From NCBI GenBank assembly GCA_949825045.1, contig OX463812.1:2960661-3024660 (forward strand): a stretch of 64,000 nucleotides of DNA. The letters run 5' to 3'. The position numbers and the translations under genes are program-made. Positions 11,519 through 21,418 of the stretch are shown here, piece after piece; position 1 is the first letter of the stretch, and the number at the start of each line of letters is the position of its first letter. The notes under the pieces were generated by a model, which was not told the origin of the DNA, did not search any database, and saw only the letters and a program-made list of their open reading frames with translations. This stretch comes from Argyresthia goedartella. Lineage: Eukaryota > Arthropoda > Insecta > Lepidoptera > Argyresthiidae.

Positions 11519-12342
11519 TGAAGTAAATGAGGCAACCGTGTCAGCTCGTAGCTAGTTTATTACTGCAGTGCAGGTAGACAACCGGCGCGCGGGCAGGCAC
11601 GCCGCGCGCATATACCACATTCCTCCAACCTTACTTAGAAGAGCATCTATTAACAATAGAAATAGACACATTAATAATTAAACACGTAACTAACTAATTA
11701 CATAACTAACTAACTAATATCTTACAATCTAATCAGAAGAACTTCTTATAATCTACTTTAGTTCTCACCCTACGCGAGCGAGAGGGATGCTGGGGCTGGC
11801 CTGTCTCAGCTCTCGCATCAGCCTCAACGTCTACATCAGCAACTGGCTCCGTCTCGCTATGTTCCTCAGGTTCTATTGCCTCAGACCATTGTTCCTCCTC
11901 CTCCTCCACTTGACCAGTCGACACGTCCTCATTATGGTCACCCTCTGCAGCTGCGGCAACTCCGCGCTCGGAGCTGGTGTCGGTGCTGGTGGTGGAGTAG
12001 CAGGCGGAGACACCTCACCGCAAAGCGGACCTGGGTCGGGCTCATCGTCTGACGTTACACAATGCGCTTCTGAAACCACAATGTCACGCATAGTTTGCCC
12101 AGTATACTTAATTAATTGGTTAACATGTCTTTTACAAACTGTACCATAGTCTGCTGGAATCAAACACGGACAAGATTCCGATAATTATATTCGCCATTTT
12201 TTTTTTATTTGCACGCGTAGGCGACCGGTCCGCAGCGCCAATGAAGTAAATGAGACAACCGTGTCAGCTCGTAGCTAGTTTATTACTGCAGTGCAGGTAG
12301 ACAACCGGCGCGCGGGCAGGCACGCCGCGCGCATATACCACA
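11519..12342 (-). mobile_element. Internally deleted Ty3/gypsy-like element with 101-bp LTRs
   Basis: Two near-identical 101-bp direct repeats (11519-11619 and 12242-12342) begin TGAAGTAAATGAG and end ATACCACA. They are flanked by TATGG on both sides (11514-11518, 12343-12347), a 5-bp target duplication. One base inside the right LTR the minus strand reads TGGCGCTGCGGACC, a possible primer binding site, and a purine-rich tract (AAGGTTGGAGGAA) abuts the left LTR. Only 622 bp lie between the LTRs, coding for the last part of pol, so the element has lost almost everything and could move only in trans. Confidence 0.9.
11733..12163 (-). pseudogene. C-terminal remnant of a gypsy-type integrase
   Basis: Two overlapping minus-strand frames. 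The first has GTVCKRHVNQLIKYTG, resembling the end of the gypsy integrase C-terminal domain (a K/R-R-H-x-x-Q-L motif). The second, acidic and proline-rich, ends in SRSRRVRTKVDYKKFF. The tail-like composition and the position next to the 3' LTR suit the end of pol. A frame change near 11900 separates the two parts. The catalytic core is absent. Confidence 0.65.
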
Positions 12343-12849
12343 TATGGACATGTGAAAAATAAAGTTGCTCTGATCAAAACGTTTGTAATTGAAAGGTGTC
12401 CAGAATGACGCCTCTAATCTAATAACCTCTTAACTACCTACACCTTTTTGTAACACCCTGTTTATGGTAGGTATTTACCTACTTCCAGGGTTCGCGCTAA
12501 CACAAAGCTACGAAAAAATATGGAAAAGTGACAGCAGCTTAGGTTTTGCTGTAGATTATTGTAAAATGAACCCTTGATAAGACGCGAGCCTGGGTGTTTT
12601 TTCATTTGCGTTGGATTTCATTACCAAGCCCTGGTTGAAAATTTGATGGGAATACAGTCGCCGGTTCCGTATCAAAGGTTAAGTTGACAACAGCTGCCTT
12701 ATTCACACTTTGAATCAATTGTTTCCGAATGGTGGAATTATGACAGGTTTGTCCCAAACTTTACACGACAATTTGAAGGAAGGTCCAGACACCCCTCCTT
12801 CTACCTGCAATGAGCTATCTTGTTGGAATATGACTCATAGTTATCCTAT

Positions 12850-12945
12850 TTCAAGAAAAGGCCTGCCCCTCGATGGAGACATCAATGAGGAGGCATATAG
12901 GTACTCAACAATGATTACACAAATAGGGTGATGATGATGATGAAA
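12850..12945 (+). mobile_element. SINE/LINE 3' fragment with GATGAT tail
   Basis: AAAAGGCCTGCCCCTCGATG and GAGACATCAATG match the 3' half of the SINE at 26265-26570 (AAAGGCCTGTGCCCCTCGGT, GGGGACATTGATGGG). It ends in a GATGATGATGATG microsatellite. Confidence 0.6.
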
Positions 12946-12965
12946 GGATACCGGATCACACTCAC

Positions 12966-13128
12966 CTGTATAGATATAAGCGCAGTACATATAGCCAGCT
13001 GCGAGCTCGGTGAGATAAGTATTGGTCGCTTGGCCGTGTGTTTGCTTGCGTCGAAGATACGCGAGATTCGGTTGGTCTTGGTCAGAAGAGCTGCATAGAC
13101 CACGGTGAAGCAGAATCCGGTGCCAAAC
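12966..13128 (-). CDS. mGluR: Metabotropic glutamate receptor, exon for TM3 to TM4
   Basis: A 163-bp exon with acceptor CTTCCAG and donor CAG|GTGAGT on the minus strand. It enters in phase 2 and leaves in phase 0. The peptide reads [25 protein letters not shown], then [19 protein letters not shown]. The ALLTKTNRI motif of TM3/intracellular loop 2 and the ISP-SQL stretch before TM4 are characteristic of metabotropic glutamate receptors, neuronal G-protein-coupled glutamate sensors in the plasma membrane. Its entering phase matches the exon at 45041-45199, so the intron between them is about 31.9 kb. The following exons (TM5-TM7) were not found to the left. Confidence 0.93.
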
Positions 13129-14056
13129 CTGGAAGTGAAAGTTATTTTCATTTTTGGTCAATCGACTTGACAGACGCCATAATGACGCTGTATTAACCGT
13201 GAACCTGGAAAAGGGTCATATAAAAAAACTTGCTAGCAAACTGTCTTATTTCTAGTCGTTTCCTCAAAGCTGAGGGTTGTGCTTGACTATCATGAAAAGG
13301 GAGTTGACCAGCGATCTCCATTTTGTTCTGTCGGGGTTGCGTGAGTTGCCTCGTGTAGACCAAGCTTATTCTGCTTCTTCGTGTGGAAACTTGTAGGGAG
13401 GACCAAAGTAGATCCTACCAGTAGTCAGCCACCGCGATGGCTTTGTCATTAGCCTGCATAAGGGCGGCGTGAGTGCAGGAAGTCGGACACAGCGGCCACG
13501 ATAGTAAGTGGCCGGAAGTTTGGGGGGCATCGCAATGGCAGCTTGTGCTTGCGTCCTCAGGCAGGGTGCCCCAGCGTCGCATGTTGTCTTTGGTGCGCCC
13601 GACACGTGATCACAGCCGGGTCAAGGTTTTCCACAGCTGCCAGTCCAGGTTTTGGCCCGGAGGGAGTTGTTCCTCAGGTTTTCCGCAATCAGGGATTATG
13701 TGGCTTTGGTGGATTACTCCCAAAAGATAAGCCTTGCGGAGGCAGGCGTCTCAGCGAGAGGGTCTGTTGTGGCCAGGAAGCTTCTTCTGGATTTAAGACG
13801 AAGTTTTGCTGACTCCTGACCAAACAAAGGGTAGTGAGAGTCGTTGCATTGTTTCCCCCTCTCGAAAATGGAGGCCACCCCACGGCAAACAGAAGGTGCA
13901 GCTATGCCAGCTAGGTAACCGCGTCCACCTCCTTCGAGTGCGGGGAGTTGTTCCACACTGGGGCAGCATACTCCGCCGCTGAGTAGCAGAGACCCAAGGC
14001 AGTGATTCTCAGTGTGTGCGTGTGCACCAAGCTGCAGGTATTCCTGAGAGTGACTC
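13129..14056. other. Start of giant intron; GC-rich unassigned repeat
   Basis: Intronic. From about 13360 to 14050 base composition rises and both strands hold medium-length frames (for example WLTTGRIYFGPPYKFPHEEA on minus at 13366-13460), which looks like a decayed mobile element, but I recognise no domain. Confidence 0.4.
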
Positions 14057-14270
14057 AAAGTCAAAGTCGAATTTCTTTATTACTGTAGATATTTACATAA
14101 ACGTCATTTTTGCCTCTTCTCAACAATGGGGAGAAGAAGGGCGTAGAAACTACCACAGATTAATTTTTAGATCTCTTTTAAACATTGTTTGTGCTTAACT
14201 AATACTAATATTACCATATTAATTATTATACAGAATAAGCATGAATAAATTATTACAAAATTATCAATAG
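14057..14270 (-). mobile_element. LINE/SINE 3' end
   Basis: Begins with CTCAAAGTCAAAGTCGAATT and shares its following 200 bases, with gaps, with 10688-10850. It is the 3' terminus of a minus-strand element. Confidence 0.6.
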
Positions 14271-14689
14271 CAAGGAACACAGTCCTTTAGTACCCTGTGT
14301 TGGTACCCGTATTCGACGACATCGTAGCAGTGGCGCTAGTCGCGCAGAAGCGAGAATTACCCGCGAATATTCAAATTGCATCTTCAGATTGGCTGTGCAA
14401 GTGGCGTGATGTAGATATCGACGGGTTGAGGGGCAGTCGCCCTCCTGATTTGAAATCAAGCTCGGCGATTGGCTGAGAGAGATCACGCGACAACATGATG
14501 AATGTCGCGCTACGCACAAGCGGCCATGATTTTGCAAGCGGAGCGCGCGCCGGGCGCCGCTTCTAGACAGACAAGACAGATCGACGCGGGCCACGACACG
14601 AGCCACGACTCGCCATAATGTGTAAAGTTTCTCTACCCAATGTAAAACAGACATAATATAATTATAAAAAAATTAAAACTGAGCCTTTT
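14271..14689. other. Unassigned intronic DNA
   Basis: GC-rich towards 14600, with a minus-strand frame (14253-14654) that has no recognisable domain. I see no gene. Confidence 0.4.
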
Positions 14690-14797
14690 GGATACAACTG
14701 CGTTTCTTGGTAACACCCTGGATTCGAAGCTTCAATGGGGACCTCATTTGGATGCACTAGCGGGTAGACTGAGTTCTGCAGCATACGCCATAAAAAG
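14690..14797 (+). pseudogene. Jockey-type LINE ORF2 relic, left part
   Basis: Plus-strand translation gives TAFLGNTLDSKLQWGPHLDA and LSSAAYAIK, the thumb region that follows the RT core of Jockey LINEs (compare FLGITLDAKLQWDP in the LINE at 21419-24610). The frame continues without loss at 19726, on the other side of BEL copy B. Confidence 0.88.
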
Positions 14798-15334
14798 TGA
14801 TTAATTCTACGCCTCAACCGAACGGGCGTGGAATCTTGTAGGGTGGGTTTTCACCAGGGGTATCACACGTGGTACTGACCTTTGACGCCGTAGACCGGAA
14901 TTCGAAAGCTCAATTCGAGACAGGAATACGGGATAAGGAGCACAAGGGGTGGGGGGAGAGGAGTCGAATCTTACTCTCGTCGTAGCCCGATGCTGTCGCC
15001 GTCGCTGCCGAACGCGACGAATTGGGGACTAAACCACTTCAAGCTTCACAACACGAAGCACTCACTCCGATGACGTAAATCTACTTATTCCCGACGATTG
15101 TTCCGTGCTTATTATAATTAACACTCCGACCAGGCCCGACACCTGTGTTAGACAATTATTACAACTGAAATACAGCCAAGGCCCGAACGCCATGTGCCGA
15201 CATTTTTCTTTCACGTCAAGAAAGTAACCTTTAACTCGTCATCTCGTTTTTATACAAGTGACAGCTGCTAGTTCCGTTTCCGTTCCGAGTCGCGCAACAA
15301 AAGGAGGTGCGTTCCGAAGCATACATATTAAACA
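14798..15334 (-). repeat. 3' LTR of BEL copy B (537 bp)
   Basis: Begins TGATTAATTC and ends TATTAAACA. It is diverged from the copy A LTR in its middle (for example GTTCCGTTTCCGTTCC in place of the GATCACTCGCGG stretch), so copies A and B belong to two LTR subtypes. Confidence 0.92.
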
Positions 15335-15752
15335 GTCACCCGCCCGGACAGGCCCGAACCTGTCCCTAATCAATAGGAAGGCGAGAAAGTGTTGCGACCG
15401 CTCTCTTGAGGACCGAGTCCCCCACCTTGACTTCTGCTGATCGAGGCGTGCCATCCCGACCCGTGTACAATTTGACGATCCGTCCTCGTCTCTATCTCAA
15501 TGATGGCAGGTTCGCATCCTTAATCAGCACCAAATCACCGACTTGAGGGGGGCTCGTCCGGTCAGTCCACTTAAGGCGCTGCTGCAAGATGTGCAAGTAC
15601 TCAAGGGACCACCGTTTCCAAAAATCTTGAGCCATCTGCTGCAACATCTGCCACCTAGTTAACCGACTTAACTTAACATCATCGAATGGGTATTCTGGCA
15701 GGGCGTTAAGGGGCTGACCTATCAGGAAGTGACCCGGCGTCAACGCTTCCAA
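15335..15752 (-). pseudogene. BEL integrase C-terminal domain, copy B
   Basis: Carries FWKRWSLEYLHILQQR and VGDLVLIKDANLPSL as in copy A, but uninterrupted towards the core because the solo LTR is absent here. Frames still change before 16086, and a stop near 15764 (the TAACTGAGCG region) differs from copy A. Confidence 0.82.
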
Positions 15753-16085
15753 ATCATTTGGATCCTAACTGAGCGGGCACAACGGACGCGAGTTCAGTGT
15801 CACTTCAATTTTACAGAACAGCGTCGCAAGCTCTTCAAAGCGTAGAGAGGTCTCACCGATGATCCTCGTCAGGTGCGACTTAGCCGATTTAACCGCAGCC
15901 TCAAAAATTCCTCCCTAATGAGGACATCCCGGCGGACTGAAAACCCATTCAATCCCTCGTCGGGAGCAAGCCGTACCGATGGCGTCCTGGTTACCGTTCA
16001 GGAATTGAGTGACCTCCTGCAGATATCGCCTGGCTCCGACAAAATTTGTGCCGTTGTCCGAACGGATTTATGTCGGGAGGCCCCT

Positions 16086-18119
16086 TCATGAGACGAACCG
16101 ATCTAGACATGCGATAAATGCCTCTGTAGTGAGGTCACTGACCACCTCCAAGTGGACTGCCTTCGTGGCCAAGCACACGAAGACGCACAGGTATGCCTTC
16201 ACTAATCTGGCGTTCCGTAGCTGTGAAGACTTGACCATGAATGGTCCCGCGAAATCCGTTCCGACACCCGCAAAGGGCCGGATTTCGTTAATCCTATCCG
16301 AGGGCAAATCGCCCATCTGGGGCTGCATCGTAGCTGCCTTGGCCCGATAACAAGGCAGGCACCGAAATACGACGCTACGCACTAAGCTTCTTCCCGATAG
16401 AATCCAGAACTCGCGCTGGAGAAACGCCATCAAGGCGTGGCATCCGATATGCCCATTCCGAATGTGTCGATCCTGTGTCAACAGTTCGACCAACTTCCCT
16501 TTCCTAGGGAGTAACAATGGGTGGCGAGCCGCATAAGGCAGGTTAGCATTCCGCAGCCGACCTCCTACCCTCAGCAATCCTTGTGGGTCAATAAACGGGT
16601 TGAGCCGAGCCACAGCTCCCTTCAGTTGGACGCGTCCGCGTCTCAGAATGTCCAATTCGGACTTAAAGTGCACCGTCTGCACGTTCCGTACCAATGCGAA
16701 CAACGCATGGTTCCGTTCCTGTGGTGTCAGGACCTGTGTCCGCACCCGTTGCGCTCCAGAATTGCGACAATTCCGCGCAAATCGGAAGATCCAGGTGGTC
16801 ACATTGACCAGCTTGTCGAGCGAGCTGTACCGTTCCAGCAGGCTGAACTCCTCTTCCGGCTCTGGTTGCGTCGTACAGACACCGACTGTCAAGGCGCCGT
16901 TCGCCGAGGTAACGCGTGGACTCATTGGCCAATCCGATTCGGCTTGAGTCAACCATTTTGGACCCCACCACAAGGGATGTCCAACCAACTCCGGAGCGTG
17001 ACACCCACGAGACGCACAGTCTGCTGGGTTCATCTCCCCTGGAACATGTCTCCAGATTAAGGAAACCTCCGAATTCAAAATCTGCGAAACCCGATTCGCC
17101 ACAAAAATCTCCAGCTTGTGAACTGAAGCCTTCAGCCAGCATAACACGATCTGGCTGTCCGTCCAAGCGTAGACCGTATCTTCTAACGCTATTGACCCAC
17201 GAAGAACCGTCATCGTGTGGTTGAGCAGACGAGTCAGGAGAGCCGCTCCCGAAAGCTCTAATTTGGGAATGGTCAGGCGAGTGCGCAACGGCGCAACCTT
17301 GCTCTTGGCCATGACCAACCGCACATCAACCTCCCCCGAGAAGTCGACGTACTTCTGCCGGAAAATCCCGTCACGCTTCATGCGTCGTTCCATCGACAGA
17401 AGCCGCGTCTCGGCTGCATGGTGTGAACTGCCCAGCGGTGGGCGATCACTCCGGAATGGAAGACGTGTGAGAAATCGACCTGACCGAAGGCGACCAGTAT
17501 TGTTCCGATAAAACTGTTCACACTCTTCTTCAACCGGGTCCAACCGGCGGACCGTAGGTGGTTCCTCCACCTCCCAAAACTTCTTTATCACCTCCGAGAG
17601 TACAGAACCGAATAAGGGACTACGAGTTGTTAGGCGTGGGGCAGCCGGAATGACCGGACCCATTACCGCATGGCCCAGTCTGGTGTTGACCGAAACCAGA
17701 CCAGTCGCCTGCAACACGTGGACACCTGGCACTAACAGGTATCCCAAGGCATCGACACCCAATAAAATGTCTACTGGGCCCGGAATATCGAACTCCGGGT
17801 CAGCCAGTGACAACCCGGGCGACAACCGTACGTGAGGGTGTGAGCCCATCACATTAGGCATGACTAACGCCGTGACCGTCAGATTCACCGATGAATCCAC
17901 CCGTGACGAGAGAGTAATCCGACATACTCCCTTAACGGAACCGACTTCCGTGTTCCCAATTCCCCAAATGGAATGTGGATACTCCCTTACCGAAATGCCC
18001 AACCGTCTTACAAGGTTGCACGAGACTAAGCACCCCTGGGCCCCCGAGTCCAATAGTGCTCGTACCACACATGTTTTGCCGTCCGAACTCCACGCTATCA
18101 CAGAGGCGGTGGGGAGCAT
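16086..18119 (-). pseudogene. BEL pol with RT core deleted (protease-RNase H-integrase frame)
   Basis: A 677-residue open frame. Residues 1-230 are the protease region with LLDSGAQGCLVSCNL; after KYVDF the chain jumps to SGEVDVRLVMAKSK of the RNase H region (YAWTDSQIVLCWL). Then come the integrase zinc-binding region (HIRNGHIGCHALMAF...VFRCLPCYR) and the first catalytic Asp in GTDFAGPF. A stop near 16086 cuts the integrase before the SDNGTNF box, which follows in the same DNA. No YVDD box exists. The open frame is kept across the deletion, which is unusual for a dead copy but may be chance. Confidence 0.88.
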
Positions 18120-18164
18120 GACCGTCTGTGGAGTGGCGGCACCCTGTAAGTGGGCGGCGTGTCC

Positions 18165-19600
18165 CTAGCGGGAACCTCCGCGGGATCCGAACCCGCTGAG
18201 ACCTCCGTCGGCCGTAGAGTAACTCGGCTGCTGAGATGCCGGTGGCATATCAGACCGTATGTACATCAGGGGGTCCCAACCCGCATAATAGGCCCCTCGC
18301 TGTCCCGGTATCCGACCATACCGGACGGTGTACGGTGTGCCCGGTGGCCACCGTGGATGGATGGGGGAGAGCGGATCCAACCTGGGGCGCTCTAGGAATG
18401 GGGGCGACATCCGACTGTTCGCCTCCCTGTTCGCCTCCCAGAGCGACGGGCAGGGTGGCGCAGAAGGTGGTGGGCTCCCAGCCTTCGCGCCACTCATAGG
18501 TGCCATCTGACCCCGCCCGTAACACGAGGTGAGCCAGCGGCCCGAAGTCCTCGCTGACCGTGGACAGCGGCGACCGAACCCCGGCTATCCCGCATGTTAC
18601 CCCCCGCGCTGCCCCCTTCCCCTCGGGGGGGGTCCCGTCCGCGGGTACCCCAGTCACCCCGTTGGTGACTCCCGTTGCCCGGAGGGGGACTGGGTCCGGC
18701 CCTGGTTGGGCCCTGTGGCCGACCAACCTGAGTCCGGCCCTGGTGACCGTCCGAAGGGCCTGACCGATTCAGGCACAACACGATGTGGTGCTTGCCACCA
18801 CAGCACTCACAGGGGAACGCGCGCGAGCACTCGCTCAGCGGGTGCGGCCCCAAACAACCGAAACACAATCGGTGGCGGAAGACTACCTTCCTGCGGGCAG
18901 CTACCCCGAGCGCCTTAAAGTTGGCGCAACTGGTCACTTCATGACCGGCACTGTCGCAGTGCACACAACCGTCACCCGACGGCGCGGCATTTAAAACGCC
19001 AAATTGTTTCGACCGCCCACCCCCCCGTGGGGGCGGGGGGTGCGGCCCCTCCCGCATCCGCGCGGGTTGGCGCTGCACACTGGCCTCCGTATCCAGTGTG
19101 TCACATCGCCTGCATTTACCCTCCAAAAAATCCGTCAATTGGACGAGCGTGGGCAGTTCCGAGCTACTGCCCCCATGCAGCTGTTCAAACCGACTTTGAA
19201 CAGCTGCAGGCAACCGTGACAAAACCATATACAAAACAATATATGACCATTGGTCTACCAGAAGACAAAGGTTCTGAAGGGCCTTAGTGGCCACCAGCAT
19301 AGGGTTGAGCACCCGTACTCGGATGTCAACATCCCGGGTTACTCTTGGGATGCTAAACAGCTTCCCCAGCTGCGCATCAACCAACCGCCGTTTGTGTTGG
19401 TAGCGGTCAAACAATATGGACCTGGCTATCTCATAGTTGCCCGCCGTGACCGTTAGGTGACCGACCAACTCCTTCGGTTCACCCCGCAGAGCCATCAATA
19501 GTTGGGCCAACTTGTAGGCGTTGTCCAGGTCGTCCCGACAATTATTACAACTGAAATACAGCCAAGGCCCGAACGCCATGTGCCGACATTTTTCTTTCAC
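18165..19600 (-). pseudogene. BEL/Pao gag, copy B
   Basis: A 368-residue frame (18494-19600) with NAYKLAQLLMALRGEPKEL, then NYEIARSILFDRYQHKRR, a segment LPTLVQLTDFLEGKCRRC missing from copy A, and the three zinc knuckles CVHCDSAGHEVTSC, CFGCLGPHPLSEC and CECCGGKHHIVLC. The first residues (MKEKCRHMAFGPWLYF) are LTR sequence joined by the deletion at 19537, not true gag. The Gly/Pro-rich tail continues in another frame to about 18165. Confidence 0.88.
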
Positions 19601-19720
19601 GTCAAGAAAGTAACCTCTAACTCGTCACTTCGTTTCTATACAAGTGACAGGTGCTAGTTCCGTTTCCGTTCCGAGTCGCGCAACAAAAGGAGGTGCGTTC
19701 CGAAGCATAAATATTAAACA
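19537..19720 (-). repeat. 5' LTR of BEL copy B, truncated
   Basis: The last 184 bp of the LTR, joined directly to gag through a shared GAC. It ends TATTAAACA next to the AAAAG duplication. Confidence 0.9.
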
Positions 19721-19725
19721 AAAAG

Positions 19726-20515
19726 AATCCGACGTATTTCGTATGTAGACACCGCGAGATTAGTTTACTTCGGCTACTTCCACAGCTTGATGTCTTATGG
19801 CATCCAGCTGTAGGGTACTGCCTCGGGTTTAAATCGTTAATTTATTCTGCAGAAACGGGCTATACGTGCTATTTTAGAAGCCGGACCGAGGGAGTCGCTA
19901 AGAGACAACTTTAAGGAGATCAACTTTCTGATTCTGCCTTCTCATACATTCTTAAACATAAAAATAAACATTTAGAAACAGGCACATACAGTGCTTCTGG
20001 CTCTAGGATACCCTGTCTCGTGGGAAACAGAAACAGCGACGTCACACACATATAAACATTCAAGTCCTGGGTCTTTTACTGTATCCCCAGCCGGGGATCG
20101 AACCCGGGACCTTTCGTTTGGTAGGCAGAGACACAACCGCACACTTGTGAATGTATTTTATGTTACAAATAATAATACCAAATGTTCTGTAAAAAATGAA
20201 ATGAAATGACATGTGAAAGTGCCCTTGTGGCCTATTTACAGAATAAACGTTTTGAGTTTTTTTTTTAATTGTATGTCAAGAAAAATATCCACCTGTTTCA
20301 AAAAATGCGATTACCATAACTTTAATACTTGAAATAAGAATAAACCACAAACTGTCCAGCTGCTCTAGAAGACTCCACAAAATTTTCAATTCCTTTATCG
20401 GCAAATGTATACGCTTTTATAATAAGGTCCCCGATACTATTCAAAGCTTACCGAGAAATAAATTCAAAACGTCTATTAAAAGTAAATTATGTTTGAAGGG
20501 ATTTTAGTCAGTGTA
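19726..20515 (+). pseudogene. Jockey-type LINE ORF2 relic, right part, with inserts
   Basis: Continues the frame from 14797: DTARLVYFGYFHSLMSYGIQ, then RAIRAILEAGPRESLRDNF after a stop and a shift, and after an insertion the C-terminus RLHKIFNSFIGKCIRFYNKV and SLPRNKF...LCLKGF with a stop near 20508. Several stops make it an old copy. Material at about 19960-20267 is not LINE coding sequence and was inserted later. Confidence 0.85.
19960..20267. mobile_element. Composite insert: SINE (minus) plus LINE 3' UTR (plus)
   Basis: The left part is the tRNA-headed SINE in reverse (CAGGCACATACAGTGCTTCT, then CCGGGGATCGAACCCGGGAC whose reverse complement holds the B box GGTTCGATCC). The right part, about 20140-20267, matches the 3' UTR of the Jockey LINE at 38258-41530 (ACATGTGAAAGTGCCCTTGT, CAGAATAAACGTTTTGAGTT) and ends in a T-rich tail. 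Confidence 0.75.
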
Positions 20516-21059
20516 AAATTATCTAGAAGACGTAAATCCTTGGGGATGTACTGCTTGTTCTTCCATTGGTTATCTTAAAAATAAACATCACTCACAAAAA
20601 TAAACATCAATCAAATCACAACACAAGTAAAATCAATGTGTTATTATTAGCTATAAGTATCCTATGAAATAGAGCTACCTCAGAGTTTCTTGTGCGTTCT
20701 TCTCTGAGAAGTTTCTGCTTTTGGAACGTACACCTAGTATTAAATGAATGACGTGCTCAAAAAATATGTTATTACCCAACAGAATAAGGAATAATTTTTT
20801 TAGAAAAAATATTTTTATTGACTGATTGATTGATTGAAACTTTCTACTTTCGACTTTTCCTAAGCTATCGAAAAAAAGTCTGTGATGAACAATGTCAAGG
20901 TAAGGGTAGTAGACAGACACATTGCGGAGTTTTAGATGGTTTTAGTAATCAACTCGTTCGGGAGCCATGGCGCTTAGGACAGACAAACACGTCCATCCCG
21001 TAGCTCGATTCTCTAGCTTTGCAATCAATTAGGATCGTAATCAAATAATTTTGAAGGAT
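20516..21059. other. Unassigned intronic DNA
   Basis: AT-rich, with a GATT microsatellite (about 20818-20837). No gene or repeat family recognised. Confidence 0.5.
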
Positions 21060-21300
21060 AATAATAATAATAATAATACCTTGGACACAATTTACACACA
21101 TTGATCTAGCCCCAAACTAGGATTCTGTGTATCTTGGGTACTAGACAACGATTTACTTATATAGATAAATATTATGCTTAGATACATAAACAACCATGAC
21201 TAGGATACAAACATCCGTTCTCATCAAACAAATATTTGCCCCCACCGGGACTCGAACCCGGGACCCTTGGATTCGTAGGCAGGGTCCTGCCGAGGATGGT
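21060..21300 (-). mobile_element. tRNA-headed SINE
   Basis: Read on the minus strand: head with B box GGGTTCGAGTCCC near 21247-21262, body, and an ATT-repeat tail at the left end (AATAATAATAATAATA on plus). Confidence 0.8.
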
Positions 21301-21418
21301 GGACGCCTTAGGAGCACATTTTGTTTGTGATTTTGGCTGTTTTATGATGGATTTCAATTAACTAAAGTTAACTGTAGACATTTCAAAAGTTCAATCCAAT
21401 TCCGAGTCGCCATACCTC

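Larger units (their letters stand above)
11415..12412. mobile_element. Fold-back (MITE-like) element interrupted by an LTR element
   Basis: GATCAGAGCAACTTTATTTTT (11449-11469) returns as its reverse complement at about 12355-12377, and the similarity continues outward more weakly for some 35 bases on each side. Without the LTR insertion at 11519-12342 (and one copy of its target duplication) the arms would lie about 50 bases apart, a typical fold-back element. The autonomous family is unknown. Confidence 0.7.
14798..19720 (-). mobile_element. BEL/Pao LTR retrotransposon, copy B
   Basis: Left (3') LTR 14798-15334 is full length; right (5') LTR is cut to 19537-19720. AAAAG flanks both ends (14793-14797, 19721-19725), so this is a single insertion with a 5-bp target duplication. 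Coding order on the minus strand is gag, protease, RNase H, integrase. The RT core is missing: a junction at 17342-17348 fuses two AGTCGAC sites that lie about 1.07 kb apart in copy A. The start of gag, the primer site and two thirds of the 5' LTR are lost in another deletion ending at 19537. It cannot move unaided. Confidence 0.93.

Noticed and set aside
1..12965. Receptor exons for TM5-TM7 in the left part
   Set aside because: I looked for the conserved TM5-TM7 strings in the minus-strand frames and did not find them; they are presumably left of the window.
18494..19600. Start of copy B gag as a genuine new N-terminus
   Set aside because: The first ~20 residues are LTR sequence brought in by the deletion at 19537, so the apparent ATG is accidental.
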